From a virus: DNA of 29,797 nt. Position 1 is the stretch's first letter. Each line of letters starts with the position of its first letter. Under the pieces are notes generated by a model, which was not told the DNA's origin, made no database searches, and was given only the letters and a program-made list of their open reading frames with translations. Shown in pieces: positions 22,039 to 29,742 of this stretch. A program made the translations under genes and the position numbers. Location of the stretch: positions 1 to 29,797 of IMG/VR virus record IMGVR_UViG_3300047321_000083. The stretch is one strand, 5' to 3'.

Positions 22039-23148
22039 ATGCAGACCGTAACACCGCGCTTCCTCCAGACCCTGACGACGTCGCACTCCATCTCGGTGTC
22101 CGTCAGGGCTATGTATGACGGCATCGTCACCGTGGCCGACCTTCCTATCTCGGATGGGTCGGTCACGGTGGACCGGGGGAGCAAAGTCCGACGCTCCCTC
22201 TCCCTGACGGTGGCCGACCCGAAGCGACTTCCGTGGGGAGCGCTAGACCCTCTCGCGGTCTACGGGCAGAAGCTCATGGTTTCCCGCGGCATTCGATACG
22301 CGGGGAACATTTTGGAAATGGTTCCGCTGGGAACGTTCCGCATCAACGAGCCGGCCGGCGACACGATGTTCGGCCCGGTCACGCTCACCGGGCAGTCGTC
22401 GGAGTGCTACATCATCGACGACAAATTCATGGTCCCGACGTCGACCCGCGGCTATACAACGTGCGTCGACGCGATCGAGTACCTGATCCGTCAGACCCTG
22501 CCCGACGCAGTAATCGTCAACGCAACGACAGGTGCGCGGAATCCAGCGTGCGCTGTTGTCACCTGGAACGCGAATAGCGACCGGTGGGATGCCGTTCAAC
22601 AGGTGGCATTGGCGATGCAGGCGGAGATTTATGTCGACGCCCTGGACCGTTTCGTCATTGCCGATGTTCCGCAGGTGTTGACCTCTCGCGTTGTCTGGGA
22701 CATCGCGGAGGGAGAGGGCGGAACGCTGATGTCAGCCGCCCGGCAGATGTCACGGACCGCCGTTTACAACGCCGTTGTGGCGAGCGGCGAGAATACCGCC
22801 TCCAACGCCGCCCCGGTCAGCGCTGTTGCCTACGACAACGGGCCGACGAGTCCGACGAGGTGGAGCGGCCCATTCGGTCACGCGCCGAAATTCATCTCCT
22901 CCGCCCTGTGGGTTACGCAAGGAGCCTGCCAGGCTGCCGCGGACTTCGCGCTCTTCGACGCCATTGCGCCGAATGTGTCGACGACGATCAGCGCAATTCC
23001 CAATGCCGCCCTGGAGGGTGGCGACTGTATCCGCGTGGCCTACGCCGGAAAGAAGGAGCTGTTCATAGTGCAGACCGCTACGACGCCCCTGACGGCGGAG
23101 GGATCCGCCTCCCTGACACTGCTGGGCGGCAAGGAGGACACCGCATGA
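22039..23148 (+). CDS. Minor tail/tail-tip protein (DUF5047-like)
   Basis: A 369-residue protein starting MQTVTPRFLQTLTTSHSISV. The opening SHSISVSVRAMYDG, the DGSVTVDRGSKVRRSLSLTV region and the later YDALDRF-like hub part (AEIYVDALDRFVIADVP) follow the pattern of the DUF5047 tail proteins known from Streptomyces phages, which resemble tail-hub beta domains. It probably forms part of the tail tip. GGGGGATAGG precedes the ATG. Its stop overlaps the next start (ATGA). Confidence 0.75.
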   Translation: MQTVTPRFLQTLTTSHSISVSVRAMYDGIVTVADLPISDGSVTVDRGSKVRRSLSLTVADPKRLPWGALDPLAVYGQKLMVSRGIRYAGNILEMVPLGTFRINEPAGDTMFGPVTLTGQSSECYIIDDKFMVPTSTRGYTTCVDAIEYLIRQTLPDAVIVNATTGARNPACAVVTWNANSDRWDAVQQVALAMQAEIYVDALDRFVIADVPQVLTSRVVWDIAEGEGGTLMSAARQMSRTAVYNAVVASGENTASNAAPVSAVAYDNGPTSPTRWSGPFGHAPKFISSALWVTQGACQAAADFALFDAIAPNVSTTISAIPNAALEGGDCIRVAYAGKKELFIVQTATTPLTAEGSASLTLLGGKEDTA

Positions 23149-23402
23149 CCCAACGTCAGAGGCTCGCAGACGCCGTACAGCGCGCTGCCAGTCGCACCGT
23201 GGCGCAGGAGTCCTCCGGGTGGTGTCTGGCCTCTGTGACGGCCGTCTACACGGACGGCACGGTCGACATCAGCACCGCCCGCGGAGCGATTGCGAAGGTA
23301 CGCCGGCTGAAGGCGTATGCGACCCCCGTCGTCGGCGACACAGTGAAGGTCGACTTCAACCCTGACGGAAATTGGATCGTCGTCGGCGCCCTTGCGTCGT
23401 GA
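23145..23402 (+). CDS. Small tail-associated protein, possible OB-fold
   Basis: ATG 23145 overlaps the previous stop (ATGA) and follows AAGGAGG by 7 nt. The 85-residue product has a helical start (MTQRQRLADAVQRAASRTVA) and then alternating strands: SVTAVYTDGTVDISTARGAI, VRRLKAYATPVVGDTVKVDF, GNWIVVGAL. The Y-x-DGTVDI and VGD-V-V patterns are those of OB-fold domains in baseplate hub or spike proteins. Position between two minor tail genes agrees. The fold call is inference. Confidence 0.72.
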   Translation: MTQRQRLADAVQRAASRTVAQESSGWCLASVTAVYTDGTVDISTARGAIAKVRRLKAYATPVVGDTVKVDFNPDGNWIVVGALAS

Positions 23403-23423
23403 GGACTTTGAGGAGCACCACGA

Positions 23424-24032
23424 ATGCCCAAGCCAGATAACTACGGTCAGAACGTTCAGTACCCGGTACTCTCTGACGCGCCCAACCTGGAAACCGCGCT
23501 GCAGACGCTGGTAAACGGAGTCGTTCCGCTGACAACGATGCGATTCGCCAACGCCAACGAGCGTTCCGCCGTCCTCACCGGAGCCTATAAGCCCGTTCCG
23601 GGGATGATTACCTACCTGATCGCGGAAGACCGGTGGGATAGGCGAGATGGCGACAACGTTTGGCGGGCGTTTTCCCCCGGCGTTTGGAAGCCGTTGACGT
23701 ATGCGACGGGATACACCGCGAATTCAGGTTCGCCGGCGTATCGAATCATCAACAACGAGGTCCAGCTCCGCGGAACGTTCCGACGGACGGCGGCAAACTC
23801 CGACCTGTTGACGAACGATGAAACGAAGTTCGCAACCCTGCCGACGGAGGCGCGCCCCATCGGGGCTTACCGCTATTTCGCGGCGGCCGGCAACTTCGTC
23901 AACACGAGTGGCGTCAGCTACTTCTCCGGCCGCATCGGCATTGCTCCGGCGGGCGACATGATCTACATCATGCCGATCAACTCGAAGAGCGAGTGGCTCT
24001 CCCTGGACGGCATCCGCTTCAGCATCGACTAG
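23424..24032 (+). CDS. Minor tail/fibre protein
   Basis: A 202-residue protein with GAGGAG upstream of ATG 23424. It starts MPKPDNYGQNVQYPVLSDAP, then NLETALQTLVNGVVPLTTMR and FANANERSAVLTGAYKPVPG, a region that resembles attachment parts of fibre proteins. The C-terminal half, with YRIINNEVQLRGTFRRT, FATLPTEARPIGAYRYFAAA and GRIGIAPAGDMIYIMPINSK, is strand-rich and looks like a short receptor-binding or fibre-head domain. It is the last gene before a strong terminator and so closes the tail operon. Confidence 0.68.
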   Translation: MPKPDNYGQNVQYPVLSDAPNLETALQTLVNGVVPLTTMRFANANERSAVLTGAYKPVPGMITYLIAEDRWDRRDGDNVWRAFSPGVWKPLTYATGYTANSGSPAYRIINNEVQLRGTFRRTAANSDLLTNDETKFATLPTEARPIGAYRYFAAAGNFVNTSGVSYFSGRIGIAPAGDMIYIMPINSKSEWLSLDGIRFSID

Positions 24033-24062
24033 ACCCGCGCGCAGCATTCACGCACAGACCAC

Positions 24063-24086
24063 GCCCCGCGTTGCCGGGGCTTTTTT
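24063..24086 (+). terminator. Rho-independent terminator at the end of the tail operon
   Basis: GCCCCG (24063-24068) pairs with CGGGGC (24075-24080), followed at once by six T residues (24081-24086). It lies between the last tail gene and the endolysin and runs directly into the CATGCCCTGGAGG leader of the endolysin gene. Confidence 0.9.
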
Positions 24087-24108
24087 CATGCCCTGGAGGG
24101 GATCACCA

Positions 24109-25173
24109 ATGGGTGAAATCTGGATCAAGGAAGCCGCGAGACTGGGGGACGGCAGCATCGGAGGCGCGATGGACTCCCCGTCGGCGCCCGGTCGCGTCGT
24201 CTGGCACACCACCGAGAGCGGCCACGGTGACGCGTCCTTCACCAACGTGGGGAAGTACCTGATCTCCATCGGCGCGGAGCCGCACATTCTGTACGACCCG
24301 ACCACTGACCGCCTCGGGCAGTACGGACCGCTGAACCAGAGCGCGCGTGCGCTCAAGAACGACGGCCTGACGAGGACGAACAGGACGGGGCGCGTCTGCA
24401 TACAGATCGAGGTCCTGGCCCGCGCGAACACTCCGTTCACCGGCTACTGGAAGCCCGGTCCCAACTTCCGGGCGCTCATGCGCGCGATCCGCTCGTGGGG
24501 TGTCCCCGACGCCTGGCCAGGTGGGAGCTGTGCTCCTGGCGCCTCCCGCAACCGCTCCACGTGGGCGGGCAAAGGGGGCCACTACGGTCACTGCCACGTC
24601 CCCGGAAACGATCACTGGGACCCGGGCAACATCGACCGCGCGGCCATCTTCAAGGCTGCTTCGGCAGGCACTCCCGCTCCCGCACCGTCCAAGCCTTCGA
24701 CGCCGGCGAGCACCTACACCGTCAAGAGCGGTGACACTCTCTCGGGCATCGGCGCGAAGACCGACGTCAAGTGGGAGACGATCGCGAGCCTGAACGGCAT
24801 CAAGGCTCCGTACACCATCACGGTCGGCCAGGTGCTGAAGCTGAAGGCGTCCACCCCGTCGGCGCCTAAGCCTGCGACGAAGCCAACTGTCGACCTCTCC
24901 AACCTGATCGCGGCTGCTCGTCGCGACCCTGGCCTGACGCAGGGCGGCACCACTCACGCCGCGGACGTCCGCATCGTCGAAGCAGCCCTGAAGGCGGAAG
25001 GCTTGCTCGCATCGGCCTACGCAGGCGACGGGAGCTACGGCTCCACGACCGTCGCGGCCTACAAGGCGTGGCAGAAGAAGTGCGGTTACACCGGCTCCGC
25101 GGCTGACGGCGTCCCCGGCATGACGTCGCTGGAGAAGCTCGGCATCAAGCGCGGCTTCAAGGTGAAGGCGTGA
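24109..25173 (+). CDS. Endolysin: PGRP-type amidase with LysM and C-terminal binding domain
   Basis: A 354-residue enzyme. Residues about 20-185 form a peptidoglycan-recognition/amidase_2-like domain: RVVWHTTES with H33 as a likely zinc ligand, PHILYDP, and YGHCHVPGNDHWDPG with the second histidine region. It would cut the N-acetylmuramoyl-L-alanine bond. A proline/alanine linker leads to a LysM domain (about 202-246: STYTVKSGDTLSGIGAKTDV ... YTITVGQVLKL). The end (about 284-345: AADVRIVEAALKAEGL ... VAAYKAWQKKCGY ... DGVPG) resembles peptidoglycan-binding modules. No signal peptide is seen, so release depends on a holin. ATG 24109 is chosen because CTGGAGGG is correctly spaced; an in-frame ATG at 24088 lies upstream of that site. 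Confidence 0.92.
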   Translation: MGEIWIKEAARLGDGSIGGAMDSPSAPGRVVWHTTESGHGDASFTNVGKYLISIGAEPHILYDPTTDRLGQYGPLNQSARALKNDGLTRTNRTGRVCIQIEVLARANTPFTGYWKPGPNFRALMRAIRSWGVPDAWPGGSCAPGASRNRSTWAGKGGHYGHCHVPGNDHWDPGNIDRAAIFKAASAGTPAPAPSKPSTPASTYTVKSGDTLSGIGAKTDVKWETIASLNGIKAPYTITVGQVLKLKASTPSAPKPATKPTVDLSNLIAAARRDPGLTQGGTTHAADVRIVEAALKAEGLLASAYAGDGSYGSTTVAAYKAWQKKCGYTGSAADGVPGMTSLEKLGIKRGFKVKA

Positions 25174-25174
25174 C

Positions 25175-25495
25175 ATGAGTCCTGAACTTGCCGTCGCCAT
25201 CGTCGGCGCCCTTGGCGTCGTTATGGCGGCTCTCGTGACGGCCGTCGTCCCTCTCGTCCGCCGCGCCACCCATGGTGCTGTGGCGGCGGAGGGGACGGCC
25301 ACCCGGGACGCGATGGATGCCCACATCGTGGCCCTGAACACGCGCATTGACGACGTACGCAGCGACGTGAACGGCGTGCGCGACGACGTCGACGACGTGC
25401 GCGAAGGCATTACGCGCGTCCGCGAGTGGCAGGCCGGCCACGACGCGGAACACATGATCATTGGACGACCCCGCACCGGAGGTGACGGCGCATGA
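25175..25495 (+). CDS. Membrane-anchored coiled-coil protein (holin-region protein)
   Basis: A 106-residue protein with one N-terminal hydrophobic segment (ELAVAIVGALGVVMAALVTA, about 4-30) ending in RR, followed by a charged heptad region (HIVALNTRIDDVRSDVNGVR, DDVDDVREGITRVREWQ) that should be a coiled coil. This layout is seen in DUF2746-like proteins next to actinophage endolysins. It may be a holin, an antiholin or a regulator of lysis; a single membrane span with a large cytoplasmic coil argues against a classical holin. It overlaps the next gene as ATGA. Confidence 0.65.
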   Translation: MSPELAVAIVGALGVVMAALVTAVVPLVRRATHGAVAAEGTATRDAMDAHIVALNTRIDDVRSDVNGVRDDVDDVREGITRVREWQAGHDAEHMIIGRPRTGGDGA

Positions 25496-27615
25496 CCATG
25501 CCCGCAGGAATCGCTACAGTCACGCTGACCGGTCGCTACATCCACCCTGACGGAGCCGCCCTGACGGGCAGCATCACCATTGCAGCACCTTCGCTCATCA
25601 CCCTGTCGGGCGCGGACACCATCACTGCCGGAGCCGTTACCGCCACCCTGAACGCGCAAGGCGCCTTCTCCGTAACGCTCGTGGCGACGGACAACGCGGC
25701 CATGCAGCCCACCGGGTGGGCCTACGACGTCACGGAGACGCTGAGCGGATTCCCTCCGCGGACTTATTCCATCGTCCTCCCGCAGGCAGTTCCCGCCGTG
25801 GACCTGGCGGACATCGCCCCCGCCAACCCCGCGGACGGTGACTACGTCCTCGTGGTCGGTCCGACGGGCCCGTCCGGGCGGACGATCCTGAACGGCACCG
25901 TCGCGCCAGCGGCGGGCGTAGGCGCCAACGGTGACTTCTACATCGACACCGTGGCCTGGAAGATCTACGGTCCGAAGGCGTCCGGCGCCTGGCCTGCCGG
26001 CTACTCGATCGGTGGCGGCGGAGGAGGCGTCATTGCCTCCGTCAACGGCAAGACGGGAACGGTCGTCCTTACCGCAGCCGACGTCAATGCTGACGCTTCT
26101 GGCGCAGCGTCGGCCGCACAGACCGCAGCCGTTGCCAGCGCTGCGACGTACACCGACAGCGCCGTTGCGACGGAGGCGAGCGCACGTGACGCCGCCGTTG
26201 TGTCGGAGGCGACCGCACGGATCAACGCGCTGGCGGCAGAAGTGACGCGCGCGGATGCTGCCTATGTCGGCACTGGTGACAGCCGGCTGACCGACGACCG
26301 CAACCCGACTTATCACGCCTCGTCGCACGCGGCTGGCGGCGTTGACCCTGTCTCTCCCGCGTCCATCGGAGCGGCGGCAGCGACGGACCTGACGACACTG
26401 GCGGGCAGGGTGACGGCCAATGAAGGCACGCTCGCGGCTCGCGCCCGCTACGCCATCCGGCGTGGAGGCATCGCGGACCCGGGAATGACCGACCTTCTGT
26501 ACTCCGGCTCCGCCCCGACGATCAGCACCACGCAGACGACTACGAGCACGATCGCGAGCGCCGTGAAGTACGCGCCTCCGCTGGTCACGCTGGCAGGTAC
26601 CGACGTCCGCGGGGATTTCCTGTGGTGCGGAGCGGCTGACTTCGCTATCGGCACCATCGCGCCGGATACGTCCTACGCACTGCCGACGTCGAAGACACCG
26701 CACCTGTACAGCTCGGGGCAGAGCGCGTGGGCGCTGGAGTTCACCACGGACGCCGACGCCTTCGAGATGCGTTTCAAGTACATCGCTGCGACGTCCATGT
26801 ACAAGCTGAGCATCGACGGGAGGCCGGTGACGGCCACTCCCGTCAGCCTTGGCGGTACGACCATCGGCTCCGGGCACATGTTGAAGGTCGCTTTCGGGTC
26901 GTCGGCAATGCGCCGGATCCGCCTGGACCTCTTCACCGTCCCCTTCGGCGGCATCTACATCGGCCCCACGTTCACGCTGTTCCGCCCTGTGACGGTCCGT
27001 GGACGCCTCATGGTGCTGGGCGACTCCATCACCGACGGAAGCGCGCAGAACTCTGGCCAGGGCGTCGGAACGTGGCTCTACCGGGCGGCTCGCATGCTCG
27101 GTGTGACTGACGTCTGGGACCAGGCACGGGGCGGCACCGGGTACATAACGCCGGGATCGTTCCAGGTCTTCGGCGACCGGCTGACGTCGGACATCGTGGC
27201 GTATGCGCCGGACGTCCTGATCATCAAGGGTGGATACAACGACAACGGCGGCTCTCAGTCGGCCATCGGGGCGGCAGCCGCGAGCCTGTACGCCGCAGCA
27301 CAGGCGGCGCTCCCGAACACGCAGATCATCGTAGTCGGGCCATGGGTGCCTACAGCGACGCCCGCGGGATCGCTCGTGACGACGGACAGCACCCTTGCGG
27401 CTGCCGCACTGGCTGCAGGTCTGCCGTTCGTCTCCTTCGTCACCGGCAACACCCTGAGCGGCACCGGTGTCGTTGTGAGCACTCAGACGCCACTTGTGAC
27501 GTCGGGCAACGTGGCCACGGTAGTGGGCGCCGACAATGTCCACCCCACGGACGCCGGCCACGCGCTGCTAGGTCGATGGATGGTGCGCGCACTGGCACCG
27601 ATCCTGCCGCTCTAA
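25492..27615 (+). CDS. Tail fibre protein with C-terminal SGNH/GDSL esterase domain
   Basis: A 707-residue protein, ATG 25492 after GGAGGTGA. The N-terminal 120 residues are a beta-rich phage-fibre domain (VTLTGRYIHPDGAALTGSIT), then a GPTGPSGRT turn, a fibre stretch SVNGKTGTVVLTAADVNAD, an alanine-rich trimeric coil (about 200-255) and a DDRNPTYHASSHAAGGVDPV segment typical of tail fibres. From about 500 an SGNH hydrolase follows: block I GDSITDGS with S512, block III GGYNDN with N583, and D681/H684 in ADNVHPTDAGH. It probably removes acetyl or other ester groups from cell-surface glycans during adsorption. It lies downstream of the lysis genes rather than inside the tail operon. Confidence 0.9.
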   Translation: MTMPAGIATVTLTGRYIHPDGAALTGSITIAAPSLITLSGADTITAGAVTATLNAQGAFSVTLVATDNAAMQPTGWAYDVTETLSGFPPRTYSIVLPQAVPAVDLADIAPANPADGDYVLVVGPTGPSGRTILNGTVAPAAGVGANGDFYIDTVAWKIYGPKASGAWPAGYSIGGGGGGVIASVNGKTGTVVLTAADVNADASGAASAAQTAAVASAATYTDSAVATEASARDAAVVSEATARINALAAEVTRADAAYVGTGDSRLTDDRNPTYHASSHAAGGVDPVSPASIGAAAATDLTTLAGRVTANEGTLAARARYAIRRGGIADPGMTDLLYSGSAPTISTTQTTTSTIASAVKYAPPLVTLAGTDVRGDFLWCGAADFAIGTIAPDTSYALPTSKTPHLYSSGQSAWALEFTTDADAFEMRFKYIAATSMYKLSIDGRPVTATPVSLGGTTIGSGHMLKVAFGSSAMRRIRLDLFTVPFGGIYIGPTFTLFRPVTVRGRLMVLGDSITDGSAQNSGQGVGTWLYRAARMLGVTDVWDQARGGTGYITPGSFQVFGDRLTSDIVAYAPDVLIIKGGYNDNGGSQSAIGAAAASLYAAAQAALPNTQIIVVGPWVPTATPAGSLVTTDSTLAAAALAAGLPFVSFVTGNTLSGTGVVVSTQTPLVTSGNVATVVGADNVHPTDAGHALLGRWMVRALAPILPL

Positions 27616-27702
27616 CGTAAAAGATCTACGAAGTCCCGCATCACATTTTCGCTCCAGCGCCCCATTACCCAATCGACATAGTCGAGTAGGGGAGAGGACG
27701 CC

Positions 27703-28344
27703 ATGGGGAACATCGGCATCATCGGACGGGCTCGCGTCGGCAAGGACACCGCCGGCGCGTGGCTCGTCGACAACCGCGGATACCGACGGATCGGGTTCGC
27801 TGACGCGCTGAAGGATGCGGCGCTGACGCTGGATCCGATCGTCGGCTACAGGCAAGACGAGGTCTGGGACATCGTCTACGGCGAGTGGGAGCTGGTACGC
27901 ACAGACACGGACCAGGTGCGCCTGTCCGCGGCCGTCGCTGACATCGGCTGGGAGCGCGCCAAGGACGAGTACCCCGAAGTCCGCCGCACCCTCCAGGAAC
28001 TGGGCATGGCCATTCGCGCCATCGACTCCGAGTTCTGGCTCCGCGCAGCCCTGGCGAAGGTGACGGAGACGAACGAGGCCGGCGTAGCTGCGGTCATCAC
28101 TGACGTCCGCTTCCCCAACGAGGCGGACCGCCTCCGTCGCGCTGGCTTCCACCTCGTCTACATCGACCGCCCCGGAGTGCCGCAGCTGGACCACGCGTCG
28201 GAAGGCGCCCTGACGGCGGAGGATGCGGACTACATCGTCAGGAACACCAGTGACCTGACGACCTTCGTCGGGAAGGTGGAAGTGGTCGCCAACCGCATCA
28301 CCGACATCGAGTCCCGTCGGCACTACGCACGGGCGCTCTCCTAA
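27703..28344 (+). CDS. Deoxynucleoside monophosphate kinase
   Basis: A 213-residue P-loop kinase. The N-terminus MGNIGIIGRARVGKDTAGAW carries the Walker A loop G8-RARVGKDT, followed by GFADALKDAALTLDPI, the substrate-binding region. LQELGMAIRAIDSEFW and VITDVRFPNEADRLR (lid/acceptor region) are classic in phage dNMP kinases such as T4 gene 1-like proteins. It would phosphorylate dNMPs to dNDPs for phage DNA synthesis in the cytoplasm. GGGGAGAGGA precedes ATG 27703 after an 87-bp gap that may hold a promoter. It overlaps the next gene as TAATG. Confidence 0.92.
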   Translation: MGNIGIIGRARVGKDTAGAWLVDNRGYRRIGFADALKDAALTLDPIVGYRQDEVWDIVYGEWELVRTDTDQVRLSAAVADIGWERAKDEYPEVRRTLQELGMAIRAIDSEFWLRAALAKVTETNEAGVAAVITDVRFPNEADRLRRAGFHLVYIDRPGVPQLDHASEGALTAEDADYIVRNTSDLTTFVGKVEVVANRITDIESRRHYARALS

Positions 28345-28583
28345 TGGAGTGGGCCGATTGCGGTTGCTGCTGGCCACAGAAGCCAAAGGTCCGGAAGGCC
28401 GCTGACTGGCTGATCCTTGGCAGCCCCGGAGAGCCTGACGAGCCTGTGACGCCGTTCTGGTACGTCGAGATCGGCGGATGGCCGCAGGGTCATTTCGACA
28501 GCTGGGACAGCGCACTTCGCGCGGCAGGCCGGTACCTGCGTGACGAGGACTATGCGTGGCGCCTGGACCCCGACGTCACGTGA
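28344..28583 (+). CDS. Hypothetical protein, aromatic and cysteine-rich (79 aa)
   Basis: ATG 28344 overlaps the kinase stop by one base (TAATG). The product begins MEWADCGCCWPQKPKVRKAA and ends GRYLRDEDYAWRLDPDVT, with a WYVEIGGWPQGHFDSWDSAL core, suggesting a small compact fold. The C-x-C-C start could hold metal. No family is recognised. Coupling to the kinase suggests co-expression in late lytic growth. Confidence 0.65.
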   Translation: MEWADCGCCWPQKPKVRKAADWLILGSPGEPDEPVTPFWYVEIGGWPQGHFDSWDSALRAAGRYLRDEDYAWRLDPDVT

Positions 28584-28603
28584 CCATCAACCGAAAGGCA
28601 TTT

Positions 28604-28852
28604 ATGCGAAAGATCCTGGACTACCTGAACACCCTCACACTCCGCGCCTACGTGGCGCTGCAGGTCTTCGCCCACACCGAGCCCGTGCGGCTCCGGGCGG
28701 CGCTCCTGTCGGCCGTCGCGTTCGCCTCGTTCACCATCCCCGCCCTGGCGGACGCCGACGTCGCACAGTCCGTCGCCAGTATCGCAACCGTGGCCCTCCC
28801 GATTCTCGTCGGCGAGAGCACACGCTCGAAGGTGTCGCCGACCGCCAAGTGA
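28604..28852 (+). CDS. Two-helix membrane protein, holin candidate
   Basis: An 82-residue protein from ATG 28604 (AAAGG about 8 nt upstream; a GTG at 28580 in frame overlaps the previous stop and is an alternative start). It is predicted to have two membrane segments: LRAALLSAVAFASFTIPALA (about 30-49) and VAQSVASIATVALPILVGES (about 54-73), with a basic start MRKILDYLNTLTLRAYVALQ and a short polar tail. Small size, two spans and a charged C-terminal tail fit a class II holin. It is separated from the endolysin by four genes, which is unusual, so the role is inferred. Confidence 0.6.
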   Translation: MRKILDYLNTLTLRAYVALQVFAHTEPVRLRAALLSAVAFASFTIPALADADVAQSVASIATVALPILVGESTRSKVSPTAK

Positions 28853-28884
28853 ACGGCGCCGTACCTTAAGCGCACCTTAGCTTT

Positions 28885-28949
28885 AGGCAAAACTTTGCCT
28901 CGCAGACAAGGCCCCGTACCCGCCGTAACAGGCAGGTGCGGGGCCTTTT
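28885..28949 (+). terminator. Tandem hairpins with a Rho-independent terminator
   Basis: AGGCAAA (28885-28891) can pair with TTTGCCT (28894-28900); then AAGGCCCCG (28908-28916) pairs with CGGGGCCTT (28939-28947), followed by TT and part of a T-rich run. It closes the lysis/accessory operon. Confidence 0.8.
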
Positions 28950-28997
28950 GCGTTTCTGGGGCTGCGTGAAGCGACTCACGGAGCCATACAACTATCA

Positions 28998-29027
28998 TTG
29001 TGTTGCGCGACATATGCAAGGTACATT
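28998..29027 (+). promoter_or_regulatory. Candidate promoter of the SprT-like gene
   Basis: TTGTGT (28998-29003) and TACATT (29022-29027) are 18 nt apart, a plausible -35/-10 pair of the TTGNNN/TANNNT type. The expected start of transcription falls at about 29034-29035, on the ATG itself. The near-palindrome TGTTGCGCGACA (29001-29012) overlaps the spacer and could be an operator. Confidence 0.4.
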
Positions 29028-29034
29028 CGCCGAC

Positions 29035-29661
29035 ATGTCGACCTCACCCGGACCACTACTACAGGCCCTGGACGGCCTGTGGGACCGCCTTCGATCACAC
29101 ACCCCGGAGCTGCCTCCTGCGCGCATAGCGATCTCTCCGCTACCCCCATCACCTAAACACGGCTGGGAGCGGTGGGAGCGGGAAGGCGGGGTCGTGACGG
29201 GCCTCGTCGTCAGTGCTGAAACCCTGACGGCCGGCGCGGATGCCACCTTGGAGTACGTCCTCCACGAGGCCGCGCACGTGCTCTGCTGGACCCGCGAAGT
29301 CACGGAAACCGCGACCTACGGCGTCTACCACAACGCTGTGTACCTGGAGGCTGCGGGGGAAGTGGGGCTGATCTGGCCTCCCGCCCAATCTCGCGACGCT
29401 AGGAAGGGCTACGCGTCGCCAGTGCTCACGGGGGCGTCGAAGGTCCGATACGCCGACGACGTGGACGCGCTGGAGGCGGCCATCCCGCTCATCCTGCCGC
29501 ACCTGACCGTCCCCGAAGCCCCGACGAGGAAGCGGCCGGCAAACCGGCTTTACCTCCAGTGCCAGTGTGCCGAGCCACGCCGGATCCAGATCTCCCCGAC
29601 CGTGGCAGCGAAAGGGCCTGTGATCTGTGGGGTATGTGAGAAGCCGTTCACGGAGCAGTGA
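29035..29661 (+). CDS. SprT-like zinc metalloprotease with C-terminal zinc ribbon
   Basis: A 208-residue protein. TLEYVLHEAAHVLCW (71-85) contains the HExxH zinc motif H77-E78-x-x-H81, and GVYHNAVYLEAAGEVGL (about 96-111) supplies a third histidine (H99) in the way of SprT/Spartan-type proteases. The end has a C176-x-C178 ... C198-x2-C201 zinc ribbon (LYLQCQCAEP, PVICGVCEKPF). SprT relatives act on DNA-protein crosslinks or are uncharacterised; in this phage the substrate is unknown. No ribosome-binding site precedes ATG 29035, and a candidate promoter predicts a leaderless mRNA. In-frame ATGs at 29014 and 28936 are alternatives. The gene begins a unit after a strong terminator. Confidence 0.75.
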   Translation: MSTSPGPLLQALDGLWDRLRSHTPELPPARIAISPLPPSPKHGWERWEREGGVVTGLVVSAETLTAGADATLEYVLHEAAHVLCWTREVTETATYGVYHNAVYLEAAGEVGLIWPPAQSRDARKGYASPVLTGASKVRYADDVDALEAAIPLILPHLTVPEAPTRKRPANRLYLQCQCAEPRRIQISPTVAAKGPVICGVCEKPFTEQ

Positions 29662-29742
29662 CCGTGGTGAGGTATCCTCTCGCCCATGTCAGTGCCTTAC
29701 GGTAGGCTGACGGCGCCCGTAGCTTTGTGTCGCTGAGAGGTC

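Noticed and set aside
24103-27561. A minus-strand open frame of 1152 codons opposite the endolysin and fibre genes
   Set aside because: It mirrors the codon phase of two well-supported plus-strand genes, has low-complexity Arg/Ala/Val composition, no domain and no suitable ribosome-binding site. High-GC DNA readily gives such frames.
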